A stretch of 64,000 nucleotides of DNA from CAYQCE01 sp964415885 (GCA_964415885.1 CAYQCE010000010.1:12507-76506); one strand, 5' to 3'. Counted from the first letter of the stretch, positions 7,027 to 16,254 are shown. The notes: generated by a model from the letters alone, not told the origin. Made by a program: numbers and translations.

Positions 7027-8832
7027 TTAGTCGTTTTCGATTTGAAGCACCGCCAGAAACGCCTCCTGAGGAATTTCTACCTTGCCGACCTGCTTGAGCC
7101 GGCGCTTGCCCTCTTTCTGACGCTCGAGGAGTTTCCGTTTTCGCGTGATATCGCCGCCGTAGCATTTCGCGGTAACGTTTTTCCGCAGCGGACGAACCGT
7201 TTCACGCGCGATGATGCGTGAGCCGATGGCAGCCTGGATGGCCACCTCAAACATCTGGCGGGGAATGAGATCGCGCAGTTTTGCACACAGCTTGCGGCCC
7301 CACGAAGCCGCCTTCTCACGATGAATGATGTATGAGAGAGCGTCCACCGGTTCGCCATTGAGCAGAATATCGAGTTTGACCAGATTCGAGCGACGGTAGC
7401 CGAGAAAGTCGTAATCCAGCGAGGCGTAGCCGCGCGATACCGATTTCAGCCTGTCGTAGAAGTCAAATATTATCTCTGCCAGAGGCAGGTGGTACTTCAA
7501 CGCAGCGCGATTCGGATCCAGATATTCGGTCGTCTGATACTCACCGCGACGTTCCTGCGTGATCTTCATCACATTACCAATGTACTCTGCCGGGAGGATA
7601 ATCTGCGCATCGACATACGGCTCCTCGATGTACTCGATGTCCTGCGGAGGTGGAAGCTCTGCTGGGTTGTCGACATCGACCGTAGCCCCCGATGTTGTAA
7701 CCACACGGTATTCGACATTAGGGACTGTATTGACGATGCTAAGGTCATGTTCACGCGTGAGGCGCTCCTGTATGATCTCCATGTGCAGCAGCCCGAGAAA
7801 CCCGCATCGGAATCCGAACCCGAGAGCGGTCGAGCTCTCCGGCTCGTAGATGAGAGAGGCATCATTGAGCTTCAGTTTATCGAGCGAGTCCCGCAGCTCC
7901 TCGTAGTTTTCTGCCACGGATGGATAAATCCCGGCATAGACCATCGGCTTTATATCTCTGAAGCCGGGGAGAGGCTGAATCTCTTTCTTCTTCCCGATGA
8001 AAATCGTATCACCTACCTTGGCGTCTGCGATATTCTTGATGGATGCGATGACATATCCGACTTCGCCCGCCGACAGCTTCTTAGTCGGAATTTGGGTCAG
8101 AATCAGATAGCCGACTTCTGTCACCTCGAAGGTCTTGTTGCTCGAGTAGAACGCGATCCTGTCGCCGGGTTTGAGCTCGCCGTCGACAACGCGGATATAC
8201 GGCACAGCGCCGCGGTAGGTATCGAACACCGAATCAAAGACCATGGCACGGAACGGCGCATCCGGGTCTCCCTCTGGTGGAGGGATTTCCCGCACGATAG
8301 CTTCCAGAATCGCCTCGACACCGAGTCCTTCTTTCGCGGATACTCGCAGGATTTCCTCGTCCCTGACACCAAGCAGGTCCCGTATCTGGGTGGCGGTGCC
8401 CTCGACATCGGCGTGCGGCAGGTCGATCTTATTTATGACCGGAATGATCGTAAGATCATGTTCCATCGCGAGATAAAGATTGGAAACGGTCTGCGCCTCC
8501 ATTCCCTGAGAGGCGTCCACAACAAGAAGCGCGCCCTCACAGCTCGAGAGTGACCGGGAGACCTCATACGAGAAATCGACATGACCGGGAGTATCTATCA
8601 GGTTCAGAATATAGTCGTTGCCGTCGTTGCCCTTGTAGAGCATGCGGATGGCGTGCAGTTTAATTGTAATCCCGCGCTCCTGCTCCAAATCCATCGAATC
8701 GAGAACCTGATCGCGCATGAACCGCTGATCGAGCGTGGCTGTCTGCTCCAGCATGCGATCGGCGAGCGTCGATTTGCCGTGATCTATATGGGCGATAATC
8801 GAAAAGTTGCGATATTTTTTCATCTCATTCAT
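7027..8832 (-). CDS. lepA: Elongation factor 4 (LepA)
   Basis: A translational GTPase (601 residues from the chosen start) that acts on stalled or pre-translocation ribosomes and supports initiation and ribosome biogenesis. GTPase motifs are complete: G1 AHIDHGKST, G2 ERGITIK, G3 DTPGH and G4 NKID. The LepA-specific C-terminal domain ends in GKVEIPQEAFLAVL. I chose ATG 8832 (MNEMKKYRNFSII) because GAGG lies 8-9 bases upstream and this gives the usual family length of about 600. The open frame continues upstream to 8940, but those residues overlap the terminator of the preceding gene and do not look like protein. It is followed by lepB. Confidence 0.97.
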   Translation of the reverse strand: MNEMKKYRNFSIIAHIDHGKSTLADRMLEQTATLDQRFMRDQVLDSMDLEQERGITIKLHAIRMLYKGNDGNDYILNLIDTPGHVDFSYEVSRSLSSCEGALLVVDASQGMEAQTVSNLYLAMEHDLTIIPVINKIDLPHADVEGTATQIRDLLGVRDEEILRVSAKEGLGVEAILEAIVREIPPPEGDPDAPFRAMVFDSVFDTYRGAVPYIRVVDGELKPGDRIAFYSSNKTFEVTEVGYLILTQIPTKKLSAGEVGYVIASIKNIADAKVGDTIFIGKKKEIQPLPGFRDIKPMVYAGIYPSVAENYEELRDSLDKLKLNDASLIYEPESSTALGFGFRCGFLGLLHMEIIQERLTREHDLSIVNTVPNVEYRVVTTSGATVDVDNPAELPPPQDIEYIEEPYVDAQIILPAEYIGNVMKITQERRGEYQTTEYLDPNRAALKYHLPLAEIIFDFYDRLKSVSRGYASLDYDFLGYRRSNLVKLDILLNGEPVDALSYIIHREKAASWGRKLCAKLRDLIPRQMFEVAIQAAIGSRIIARETVRPLRKNVTAKCYGGDITRKRKLLERQKEGKRRLKQVGKVEIPQEAFLAVLQIEND

Positions 8833-8896
8833 ATACGGTTCCTCAGACCGCTCTAAGTAACCGTATTTAGCGCCTTTGTCAAATTCATAATGTTGC

Positions 8897-8931
8897 ACAA
8901 AAAAAGAAAGCGCCACCCGCGGATGGCGCTT
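8897..8931 (-). terminator. Rho-independent terminator of the RDD gene
   Basis: On the minus strand the arms aagcgcca/tggcgctt (8908-8915 and 8924-8931, 8 bp, 8-base loop) are followed by tttctttttttgtg. A GC-rich stem followed by a T-run is the textbook form. It lies between the RDD gene stop (8958) and the lepA start (8832). Confidence 0.85.
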
Positions 8932-8957
8932 CAAAGTCACGCGAAGTCGATCCTTCG

Positions 8958-9569
8958 TCAGGCCTTAACGACCTTCGTACCCGCGATATGATCGTGGATA
9001 CAGCGCTGATCATCTCTGAAGATGAAGAGAATATCCACGATTGCGTAGAATGGAATAAACGCGAGCAGGCCGTTAACGAATTCTCTCAGAAGGAAGTTTC
9101 GCACGAATCCGCCGTTTTCGCCGCCGTCGAACTCGACAATCCTGATGTTCATAGTTCGCTTGCCGATTGTTTGCCCCTCGGTATGGAGGAGGTAGATCTG
9201 GTAGACAGCCAGTGCGAGCACCGCGGCGAAGCAGAGAAACACAAGCGCGCCGCTTCCCGCCATAATCGCGACAAGATAGGGTACTCCGATTATAAGACCG
9301 TCAATAAGACGTGCGTAGAGCCGAGTCATACGATCGGCTTCCTCCGGGACCACAGTATGTCGTTCGAGCTGCTGAAACTGTTCTGTGCCGGCTTCGCCTT
9401 CCGCATACGATGTTTTCTTCAGGCTCGGGGCCATCTCGATCACACCGTTCTGCTTCCGGGTCTCATCCCCCGGTTTCTGCGCCGGAGTCTGCCCGGGTGC
9501 GGTCTGAACCGGTTTCGTCGGCTGGTTCTCGAGCGGATTCGGTTCCGGATTATTGGGTTGATTAGTCAT
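8958..9569 (-). CDS. RDD family membrane protein
   Basis: A 203-residue protein with a long Pro/Gln/Asn-rich, disordered, cytoplasmic N-terminus (about residues 1-75) followed by an RDD domain. The domain starts with RLYARLIDGLIIGVPY, carrying the Arg and Asp that name the family. It has about three transmembrane helices and the typical GQTIGKRTMNIRIV loop between helices two and three. Most RDD proteins are of unknown function; some act as transporters or as Na+/H+ antiporters. The gene is monocistronic, with its own terminator just downstream. The start at ATG 9569 (MTNQPNNPEPN) lacks a strong ribosome-binding site; ATG 9596 is a possible alternative. Confidence 0.85.
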   Translation of the reverse strand: MTNQPNNPEPNPLENQPTKPVQTAPGQTPAQKPGDETRKQNGVIEMAPSLKKTSYAEGEAGTEQFQQLERHTVVPEEADRMTRLYARLIDGLIIGVPYLVAIMAGSGALVFLCFAAVLALAVYQIYLLHTEGQTIGKRTMNIRIVEFDGGENGGFVRNFLLREFVNGLLAFIPFYAIVDILFIFRDDQRCIHDHIAGTKVVKA

Positions 9570-9639
9570 AGTTATTCTATCGGAACCGACGAACATGGAC
9601 TTCGACTTGCACGTGTGCGAAGTTAGGGCAGAATGAGCG

Positions 9640-9679
9640 GGGAAAACCAAAGCGGCCGTCCCATAATGAAACGACCGCT
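9640..9679 (-). terminator. Probable terminator of the interrupted metallopeptidase gene
   Basis: The arms agcggccgt (9651-9659) and acgaccgct (9671-9679) pair at 8 of 9 positions. On the minus strand the stem is followed by ttggttttcccc, a moderate T-run. It lies 24 bases beyond the stop at 9704. Confidence 0.6.
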
Positions 9680-9703
9680 GTTAGGTGATTTTTAAAGGTC
9701 GAG

Positions 9704-12454
9704 CTACTTCAATAGAACCATTTGATGGGAGAGTAGTGAACTTTCCGTTTTCAGGATGTAGAAGTATACACCTGAGGATACTCGATTCCCGTTCTGATCA
9801 GTTCCGTCCCACGGTATCTCGTGACACCCAGCTCGAAGATGTTCGTGACAAATCGTTTTGACCGTTCGACCCAGAATGTCGACGACCGTCAGTTCAACCC
9901 GCTGGTCACGCGGCAACTCAAATGCAATCATCGTCGACGGATTGAATGGGTTTGGATAGTTTTGGTGGAGTTGCGGTTGAGGCGGCAGTAACTCGCCGGT
10001 GAGTTGCGGCCTCTCGGCGTGATCCGGGCACGCTTTTTCCGGCCCTGGTCGTGCCCAGCAGTAATTCTGAACAGTGGAAGAGTCACCGGCTGAGTCGAAA
10101 GAGTAAACATAGAACTCGTAGTCATAGCCGGACACATTGGGGCAGATTTCGACTGCTGTGTCATAGATCGGACCGAACTTTTTTCCCATCCATGCTGCTT
10201 CCCATCTGAATACGGTGTAGTGATCAATCGGATGTAGCTGATTTGATGGCGGGTCCCAGCGCACCACTACCCTGTTGGACATGCGAGGGGGGCAGCACAT
10301 AATCCCCGGTTGCACTTCGCAAGTGACATTCTCCGGCGGTCTTGGCTTCGCTTTCACCATAAGCTCCTCTGACCATGGGCCGTTCTGACCTGAAAAGGTG
10401 AAGGGGCGCACTCGATAAGTCTAGGTTTCGCTTCCGAGAAAACCATAGTCCTCGCAACTGGTCCAGTACTCGGTAGGCGCTACGGTATCAAGCGGCTCCC
10501 AGCTTCCCGAGGTAGCGGGCTTGCGCTCGACCGCAAATCCATCTTCAGTTCCGTTGCTGTCAATCCAGTCAATCACTATCTTTGCCTCATAGTAACCATG
10601 GATGTAATCCAGATTCGATACAGCTACGAGTGCCTCTTCCGACGGGATCTGGTACTCGTACGTCTCCGACAGGCTGCCGTTCGGCAACCAGCCAAAGAAA
10701 CGGGCAGTGTAATTGCCATACGGCAGAGAAGACAGGTCGCCTTCGATCCTCTCTTGTCCGGAGAATAGCTCGTCCCTGACGGGATAGAGTACGCGTTCGC
10801 CGCCTGAATCCAGTATTTCGAGTCGAACATAAGCCCAATCGGTCGCCAGGCTGCATACAACAGTTTGCTCTTCAATCCACGGCTCAACAAAAGAGATTGG
10901 TGTCCTGTCGGTGGTGATTTGCCCCGCCTCAGGCTGCTTCACTCCATTGCCCTCAATTATGTAAGGCTGTACGGCTACAGGCTGGCCATTCCAGTTTGTC
11001 ATATCCCAAATGATATTCAGTACTCCGTTCCAGCTTGCGGAGTTGGCTTCGGTCACATTGATTCTTTTGACAAAGTCCGCGTCCAATGTCCATATGGTTA
11101 TCACACCACCGGGCTCAACATATCCAATGTACATTTGAACCCCAGTATTTGGATCAATAGGATCGCTTACACCATCGCCGTCAGTATCGTACCAACCCAG
11201 ATGTCGGTATGTCCATTCGCACATGCCGGAACCGAGCCAACCATCATTCATTATGCATGGATTAGGTTGGTCGTTACATGCAGCACAATTGTAGTTTTGG
11301 TAAAAGAGGTATCCGTATTCGCATTCGCAGTCAAGTTTCCATGGCTCCCACTGTGGCTCTTGGCAAGTAGATCCATCTGGGTACTCATCTGGACAGCCAA
11401 AAAGATGATAGAGCTCGTGAGAGAAAATACTATGCATCTGGTTGTAACTCCAATCACCATTATCGTAAGTCATAACCATACACGGGCCACCGTGCTTCAG
11501 CTCATATGCGCCCGTGAGGCTCCACTGTATCCAGTTTTTCGCATAGGCGAATTTCCCGTCAGCAAATCTATTGTCTTCGTCATTCCAGTCATCCACAACG
11601 AATACAGCGCACGCCCAATCTGTTGCAAGGTCACTCCTCATAGCGTTAAGGTAATCATACAATCCTGTGAAGTCCAAGTGCTCCATCGCATCTTCTATCC
11701 ACAGATTATCGTCCTCTGAACTCATAGTTATCGGTTCATATCCAGTCGGCACCGCTTCATGGAATCCCCCACCGTCAAACCAGAACTCGACATTTACACC
11801 ACGTCCCATTGCCTGCTCATGCACCCACGTTAATCCCAGGATGATCTTCTCCCATACGGAATCAGGACGGTTCGGCGGTCCGTTCGACCAGTTTTCGATT
11901 GATCCGTTACTTTCCATCAGGAATATACCTACTGCAACCTCTCCAATGAGATACTCAGATGTCAATTTCTCCCATGTATCCAATCGGTAATCGGTATCAG
12001 TGAGGATAATATCATCATCTGGCGGGGGCACACTCGGAATTCCCTCCCTTTGCTCGCTGTATAACTGAATTGAATCATTCGACCTAAAGAAAGCTCTCCA
12101 CGCATGGAGCATCTTGTCGGTCTCCGTTTCTGGTGCTTGGGGTATCATTTCTGTTGGTGAGCTCAATAAAGTCGTATGCACATTTGTCCGGCCATCTGCT
12201 TTCATTGCAGTTATCATGGAAGCACCGGAGTAGCCAATGACGCAATGCGGTGGAAGCACAAAGACCGGGACAAGTCCATACTGATCTTCAAGTCTCTCAA
12301 GTTCCTGTCTGAATTCAGTAGTGGATTCTGAATCCAAAGTGATGCAGATCTTATGTGAAGTCCTGACCGGGTTTGCCTGGGAGGTCGATAGAAATGAAAC
12401 GCCGATGATCAAGAGAGAAATCCATGCACCCACTTTTTCGGTTTTGATAACCAT
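9704..12454 (-). pseudogene. Secreted zinc metallopeptidase with fibronectin and sorting domains, interrupted by one in-frame TAG
   Basis: The frame runs 916 codons from ATG 12454 to 9704 and is broken only by TAG at 10421-10423 (codon 678). A signal peptide (about residues 1-27) leads to a large domain with HELYHLFGCPDEY. His346, Glu347 and His350 would bind zinc, and the GxxDE extension fits a secreted endopeptidase. A cysteine-rich insertion follows (CECEYG, CAACND). After about residue 640 come fibronectin type III domains. The amber falls inside one of them, where GSET-stop-TYRVRPF reads as an ordinary domain if one residue is restored. The end has YPNPFNPST and a FlgD/Por-like sorting domain (SSGVYFYIL). 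If the amber is not read through, the product is a 677-residue enzyme lacking its sorting domain. AGGAG lies 6 bases before the start. It shares an operon with the small lipoprotein upstream. Confidence 0.8.
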
Positions 12455-12463
12455 CTTTAACTC

Positions 12464-12814
12464 CTATTCTCTTTGAATCTCGAAATCGATGGTGGTAGTT
12501 TGCGAGGAGACTACGTTAACTTGCCTGGCTTGACTCTCATAACCATCTTTCTTTGCCTGGACGACCAGGGAACCGACGTAGAACCCTGAGAATAATCGAT
12601 ATTCACCGAGACTGTCCGTGAGGACACTGTTTATACTGTTGGCCGAGTTTAGCTTATATTTCAGGATTACTTGCACAGAGTCAACGGGTCGTGATGTGGC
12701 ACTGTCGGTTACTTTGCCGCTGACGAATCCTCCCGCCGTTTCATAATGAGTATAGTCGCATGCAGTAACTGCGACTACTGCAGCGATTAGTATCATGCCA
12801 GCCACTGTTTTCAT
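12464..12814 (-). CDS. Small lipoprotein with a carboxypeptidase-regulatory-like domain
   Basis: A 116-residue predicted lipoprotein. The signal peptide MKTVAGMILIAAVVAVTAC places the acylated Cys at position 19. The mature part is a single carboxypeptidase-regulatory-like (transthyretin-fold) domain of about 85 residues: GGFVSGKVTDSATSRPVDSV, then LTDSLGEYRLFSGFYVG, then IDFEIQRE. Such domains usually act as structural or binding modules. The start at ATG 12814 is supported by AAGGAG 8 bases upstream. The frame stays open to 12835, but those extra residues would cover the ribosome-binding site. The metallopeptidase gene starts 9 bases after its stop, so the two form an operon. Its function is unknown; anchoring or assisting the secreted peptidase is a guess. 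Confidence 0.75.
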   Translation of the reverse strand: MKTVAGMILIAAVVAVTACDYTHYETAGGFVSGKVTDSATSRPVDSVQVILKYKLNSANSINSVLTDSLGEYRLFSGFYVGSLVVQAKKDGYESQARQVNVVSSQTTTIDFEIQRE

Positions 12815-12835
12815 TTGTGCATCTCCTTTCGACAT

Positions 12836-13439
12836 TATCCCTCGGACTCAATGGCACTTGCACATCGTTCCCTGCTTCCCCCTGTTGCGACTCGTGCCTG
12901 ATTGGCCCGCTATTCCAACGATGCAATTAACATGTCGCCACGCCATCCCATGTGTCAAGGATAATCCGATCTGGATATCAGTGACAGGACACCTGCCGCT
13001 GCACCGGTGCGGATTCTCCTCGGATTCATCAGGGATGAAGAGAGAACGTCGACTCTCCTTCCCAGCCAAAGATCCTCCGATAGAGTTCTATATCAAAAAG
13101 CGTGCCACGTTTGCGGCGACGCACCATAACTCATTGCGGTTATGCAGCTTGGAGCATTACGGTGCGAGAGCCTTCATTCAGCAGCAGAAAAGTACTTGGC
13201 AATCAGCCCGGATCCGGCACAAAAAACGGCTGAGTTTTGTGCGCAGGTTATAATTCGGGGGGTGCAGGTTATAATTCAGGGGGTTCGGTGAATAGAATCG
13301 GGGGGTGAGGTTATGATATGGAGGTGCGAGGTTATAGTTGATCGCGAGTGCATTAGACCCGGGCCACGCCGGCCTTTCAGGTGGGTTTCTTCAGGGACAC
13401 AACATCGATAGTACTATTCGTGTTTTGGCGGGTATAAAG
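12836..13439. other. Gene-free gap downstream of tRNA-Gln, with repeats
   Basis: The 604 bases between the lipoprotein start and the 3' end of tRNA-Gln contain no ORF that I can support. At 13241-13343 there is a degenerate tandem repeat (separate entry), and at about 13356-13372 a gacccgggccacgccggc element related to copies at 44045-44062 and 44084-44103. The promoter of the lipoprotein-peptidase operon must lie within the first 200 bases, but no clear -35/-10 pair stands out. Confidence 0.6.
13241..13343. repeat. Degenerate tandem repeat, about five units of 20-24 bp
   Basis: Units can be aligned around gcaggttataattcggg (13241-13259), gtgcaggttataattcaggg (about 13262-13281), a more diverged tcggtgaatagaatcgggg (about 13285-13303), gtgaggttatgatatggagg (about 13304-13323) and gcgaggttatag (about 13326-13337). 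The shared core is aggttat-a-attc followed by a G-run. Arrays like this can be transposase-binding sites at an insertion-sequence end or protein-binding iterons. Nothing else nearby decides between these. Confidence 0.6.
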
Positions 13440-13510
13440 CTGGGGTGGCAGGATTCGAACCTGCGATGCAAGGACCAAAACCTTGTGACTTGCCACTTGT
13501 CGACACCCCA
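13440..13510 (-). tRNA. tRNA-Gln (anticodon TTG)
   Basis: On the minus strand a full cloverleaf can be drawn. The acceptor is TGGGGTG pairing with CACCCCA, followed by discriminator G. The D arm is GAC/GTC, and the anticodon stem CAAGG/CCTTG has the 7-base loop TTTTGGT (anticodon TTG). The variable loop has 4 bases and the T arm is GCAGG-TTCGAAT-CCTGC. Total length is 71 and the 3' CCA is not encoded. It starts 17 bases after the spoVG stop on the same strand, so it is probably released from the same transcript. Confidence 0.95.
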
Positions 13511-13527
13511 GAAGTCGTGCGAGAAGC

Positions 13528-13821
13528 TTACGCCGACTGGTCAAGTTCTACTTCCTGTCCCGTCTCGTTCCTCATCTTGCTCTGATATTCAGTCAACACG
13601 CGATCTTCGATGATCTGTCTCATGTCGCTGTTGATCGGATGAGCAATATCCTGATGAGACCCATCGGGTCTGCGACGTGACGGCATGGAGACGAAGTAAC
13701 CCTTAGCCCCGCTTATGACTTTAAGTCCGCGGATGACGAAGGCGTCATCAAAGGTTACATTCGCAAAGGCCTTAAGCTTGTCTTCGTCTCTTAACGTGAC
13801 TCGGACTTCAGTGATTTTCAC
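13528..13821 (-). CDS. spoVG: SpoVG family regulator
   Basis: A 97-residue SpoVG protein. The family is a small nucleic-acid-binding regulator that affects sporulation, cell division or virulence in Firmicutes and binds DNA and RNA in spirochaetes. The N-terminus MKITEVRVTLRDEDKLKAF and the core VIRGLKVISGAKGYFVSMPSR are diagnostic, and DIAHPINSDMRQIIED follows. The whole protein matches the family length, with a short acidic tail. It lies 28 bases after ispE and 17 bases before tRNA-Gln, all on the minus strand. The ispE-spoVG pairing is common in bacteria that have both. AGGAGGTAGGTGTTT spans the region before ATG 13821, giving a good ribosome-binding site. Confidence 0.97.
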   Translation of the reverse strand: MKITEVRVTLRDEDKLKAFANVTFDDAFVIRGLKVISGAKGYFVSMPSRRRPDGSHQDIAHPINSDMRQIIEDRVLTEYQSKMRNETGQEVELDQSA

Positions 13822-13849
13822 TAAACACCTACCTCCTGGTGCAAGAATA

Positions 13850-14725
13850 CTAAGCCAACCGAACTGGCCGGGCCTTTGCTATCAGACACCCGCTTAACCT
13901 TTTGCAAACTACATTGTAGCTTCTCTCGAAACCTTGCATTCGCTCCAATGCAAAAAGCGCCGAACCGGACCCGCTGACAGATACGCAATCAAGACCGCTT
14001 GAGACAAGGACATCCTTGACTGCTCGTATCTCGGGACTGATCCGAAATACAGCTTCCTCCAAGTCGTTGCTCACCAATCCTAGTAGATCAGATATCCCAG
14101 TTGTGTAATGCTGTATACTAAATCTACCCGCACGTATTTTCTTTGTCAAGCCATTTCTATGGCTATTATATACGTCCCTTGTCGAGGTTGTCACATTTGG
14201 TATAACAAGAATTACGCCATAATCGAGGGGGAGTTTGACGTCTCTTACGGTATCTCCGCGACCTGTCACCTCCGATGATCCCCCGCCCAGAAAGAACGGC
14301 ACGTCCGAGCCGAGCTCCGCGCCAACTCTCATCATGTCATCCCTGCTCATTCCAAGCTCGAAGATCACATCTACGACCTTGATAGTCGTTGCGCAGTTGG
14401 AACTGCCTCCCCCGAGGCCGGAACCGGGCGGGATTTGCTTGGTGACCATAACCTTCAACCCGCCCGAGAAACCGCAACGGCGTTTCAACAGGCAAAATGC
14501 CTTCGCGATCAGATTCTGATCGCCTGCTGGAACGTCCTCGCGGTTGCATACGATTGAGATAGTATCCTCGTCCATTCGTCCGAATTCGATCTCGTCGCAG
14601 AAGTCTATGGCTTGCATGAGAGAACGTATCTCATGGTAACCGTCACCGCGTTTGTGGAGGACCTCGAGCGTAAGATTGATCTTAGCGTGAGCGCGCGCGG
14701 TAATCTTGTTTAGAGACTCAGCCAT
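13850..14725 (-). CDS. ispE: 4-diphosphocytidyl-2-C-methyl-D-erythritol kinase
   Basis: A 291-residue GHMP kinase that phosphorylates the 2-hydroxyl of CDP-methylerythritol with ATP in the non-mevalonate (MEP) isoprenoid pathway. The N-terminal substrate motif is ARAHAKINLTLEVL, then RGDGYHEIRSLMQAI. The ATP-binding glycine-rich motif PPGSGLGGGSSN is complete, and the C-terminal GHMP motif appears as VSVSGSGSALFAL. Length is normal for the family. Its start overlaps the 3' end of the Wzi-like gene by 16 bases, so translation is probably coupled. No strong ribosome-binding site is seen at ATG 14725. Confidence 0.97.
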   Translation of the reverse strand: MAESLNKITARAHAKINLTLEVLHKRGDGYHEIRSLMQAIDFCDEIEFGRMDEDTISIVCNREDVPAGDQNLIAKAFCLLKRRCGFSGGLKVMVTKQIPPGSGLGGGSSNCATTIKVVDVIFELGMSRDDMMRVGAELGSDVPFFLGGGSSEVTGRGDTVRDVKLPLDYGVILVIPNVTTSTRDVYNSHRNGLTKKIRAGRFSIQHYTTGISDLLGLVSNDLEEAVFRISPEIRAVKDVLVSSGLDCVSVSGSGSALFALERMQGFERSYNVVCKRLSGCLIAKARPVRLA

Positions 14726-16254
14726 CTCTGGAATTCATAGGATAGACTTAGATTGACGAATGCGGATTGGGTGTCGAGATACGACGGTCTCGGATTGTCG
14801 AGAGAATAGTACCCGGCGGTCATTGTGGCATTCAGAAGCGAGCCGGTGATGACCTCCGCGCGAACGAAGTTGGACCAGTTACGGAAGACTTTGCCGGTCG
14901 GAAACTTATCATCCTCCGGTACCGGCTGCGGTTGCGCCGATACAGCCTCACCTGCACCTTTGCGAGAATACTCCCCACCTGCCGTTACTGTCACGAAGGG
15001 TGAAACGGCGTACGAAAGTGAGTAGCGAAGCCTGTCGGCATCCGGTCCGAGAGAGGATCCTATAATCACGTTCTCGTTGAAATACGCGTTCGAAGGCTTC
15101 GACTGACCATAGACCCAGTTACGGAGTTGGGCGTATTGAATATCGGCTCTCAAGTTATTGATTCCCGCAATTCCGAGCCGCGATAAGCCTAAGTCGAAAC
15201 CGATTTGCTGCGGTTCGGACACGAAATCTATCTGGAAGTCATCGATCAAAATCTCGCCGTAGAGTCTCGTGTTTTCGAATGGCCACCAGGCAAAATCGAT
15301 TCCCATGTAGATGTTGTCGTTTTTTCTGTTATTCCACTGCTCCCAGTAGTAAGGGAGAAGAGGGATCAGATAGTGTGACTCCTGGTCGCCTTCAGTGTTG
15401 CCGAAGAGTGATGTCTCCGACAGTCCGATTTCGAGATTGTATCTTGGCTTGAAGACGATACGGTGTGCCACGAAATACCTCGTGACAGTCGAGTCAGTCC
15501 GTTCGTAGTAATCGTCCAGTTTCGTGTGGAAAAACTCGAAGCGGAACCGTTTGTAGTCGAAGCTTGCGAAGAGCTGATCGAAGGGCGGGGAGTTGTCCGA
15601 TATAAGCAATCTGTCGAAATCACCGGGGCCATACACGCGGAACGATCTGCCATAGCTGAGCGTGACCGCCTTCCACCGGAATGCCAGCGTTGCATAATCG
15701 AAATACCCGACGAGCCTGTCGTCCCATCGACGGCCCTTGAAAAATGAGTCGCGATCGCCGTCGCTGTCGATTCGGCCTCGCAGCATGAGCGAGAACATAT
15801 CTTTATAATTGGCAGCGATCTCCTGCTTGAGGCCGATCCTGTGAAGCGGCTGCATGCTGTCGGCGGCTTCGGGGAGATAGTAGGGCGTTGTTTTCAGGCG
15901 AAGCTCGAGTTCGGAGAACGGTTCTGCTCGATATAGATAGCGATGGTTGAATTCTTTACGAGCGTTGGCAATCTGCCACTCAATTGCACGATGGTCGGTG
16001 CGGGATGGATCGTATCGGTTCAGAAGCCGTTCGATGTCTTCTCTCCAGTATGGTCTGGACGATATCTTGAAATCATGATCCGCCGGTGGATTCAGAAATG
16101 TCCAGTCGAGGGTGCGATAGACCCAACTGTCGGTTGGAACGGGAGAGAGGTCAATTGCGTACGCGCGTCCTGCAGGATAGAAGAAGAAAATTGCGATCGA
16201 TGTCAGTAGTGCGAAGTGGAACCACCCCGCAGCTTTGTATCTGAAACTGGTCAT
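14710..16254 (-). CDS. Wzi-like outer-membrane beta-barrel protein (first of two paralogues)
   Basis: A 514-residue exported protein with a signal peptide (about residues 1-34, ending AYA) and a body rich in alternating aromatic and polar residues, as in beta-barrels. It resembles the capsule assembly Wzi family. Diagnostic stretches are GRSFRVYGPGDFDRLLISDN, then YFVAHRIVFKP, then WWPFENTRLYGEILIDDFQID, and SLGPDADRLRYSLSYAV near the end. The gene at 25040-26581 has the same series (LYGEFLVDDFQI, HPLGPDRESIYLS), so the two are paralogues of similar length. Family members hold capsule or other surface polysaccharide at the outer membrane; the role here is inferred. It starts inside the stop codon of the truncated channel gene (ATGA) and overlaps ispE downstream, so it belongs to the alr-to-tRNA run. 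Confidence 0.75.
   Translation of the reverse strand: MTSFRYKAAGWFHFALLTSIAIFFFYPAGRAYAIDLSPVPTDSWVYRTLDWTFLNPPADHDFKISSRPYWREDIERLLNRYDPSRTDHRAIEWQIANARKEFNHRYLYRAEPFSELELRLKTTPYYLPEAADSMQPLHRIGLKQEIAANYKDMFSLMLRGRIDSDGDRDSFFKGRRWDDRLVGYFDYATLAFRWKAVTLSYGRSFRVYGPGDFDRLLISDNSPPFDQLFASFDYKRFRFEFFHTKLDDYYERTDSTVTRYFVAHRIVFKPRYNLEIGLSETSLFGNTEGDQESHYLIPLLPYYWEQWNNRKNDNIYMGIDFAWWPFENTRLYGEILIDDFQIDFVSEPQQIGFDLGLSRLGIAGINNLRADIQYAQLRNWVYGQSKPSNAYFNENVIIGSSLGPDADRLRYSLSYAVSPFVTVTAGGEYSRKGAGEAVSAQPQPVPEDDKFPTGKVFRNWSNFVRAEVITGSLLNATMTAGYYSLDNPRPSYLDTQSAFVNLSLSYEFQRWLSL

Noticed and set aside
8833..8940. 36-residue N-terminal extension of LepA
   Set aside because: The extension would be read from DNA overlapping the upstream terminator and is absent from the family; a good ribosome-binding site lies before ATG 8832.
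10421..10423. Pyrrolysine insertion at the amber codon
   Set aside because: No pyrrolysine genes are visible and the site is in a fibronectin domain rather than an active site; a recent nonsense change or sequencing error is simpler.
12845..12865. Sigma54 promoter (tggcacttgca)
   Set aside because: The GG and GC elements are too close together; the required spacing is missing.
12795..13253. 152-codon plus-strand frame overlapping the small lipoprotein start
   Set aside because: It lies antisense to a well-supported gene start, lacks a ribosome-binding site, and its translation shows no conserved-looking or folded segment.
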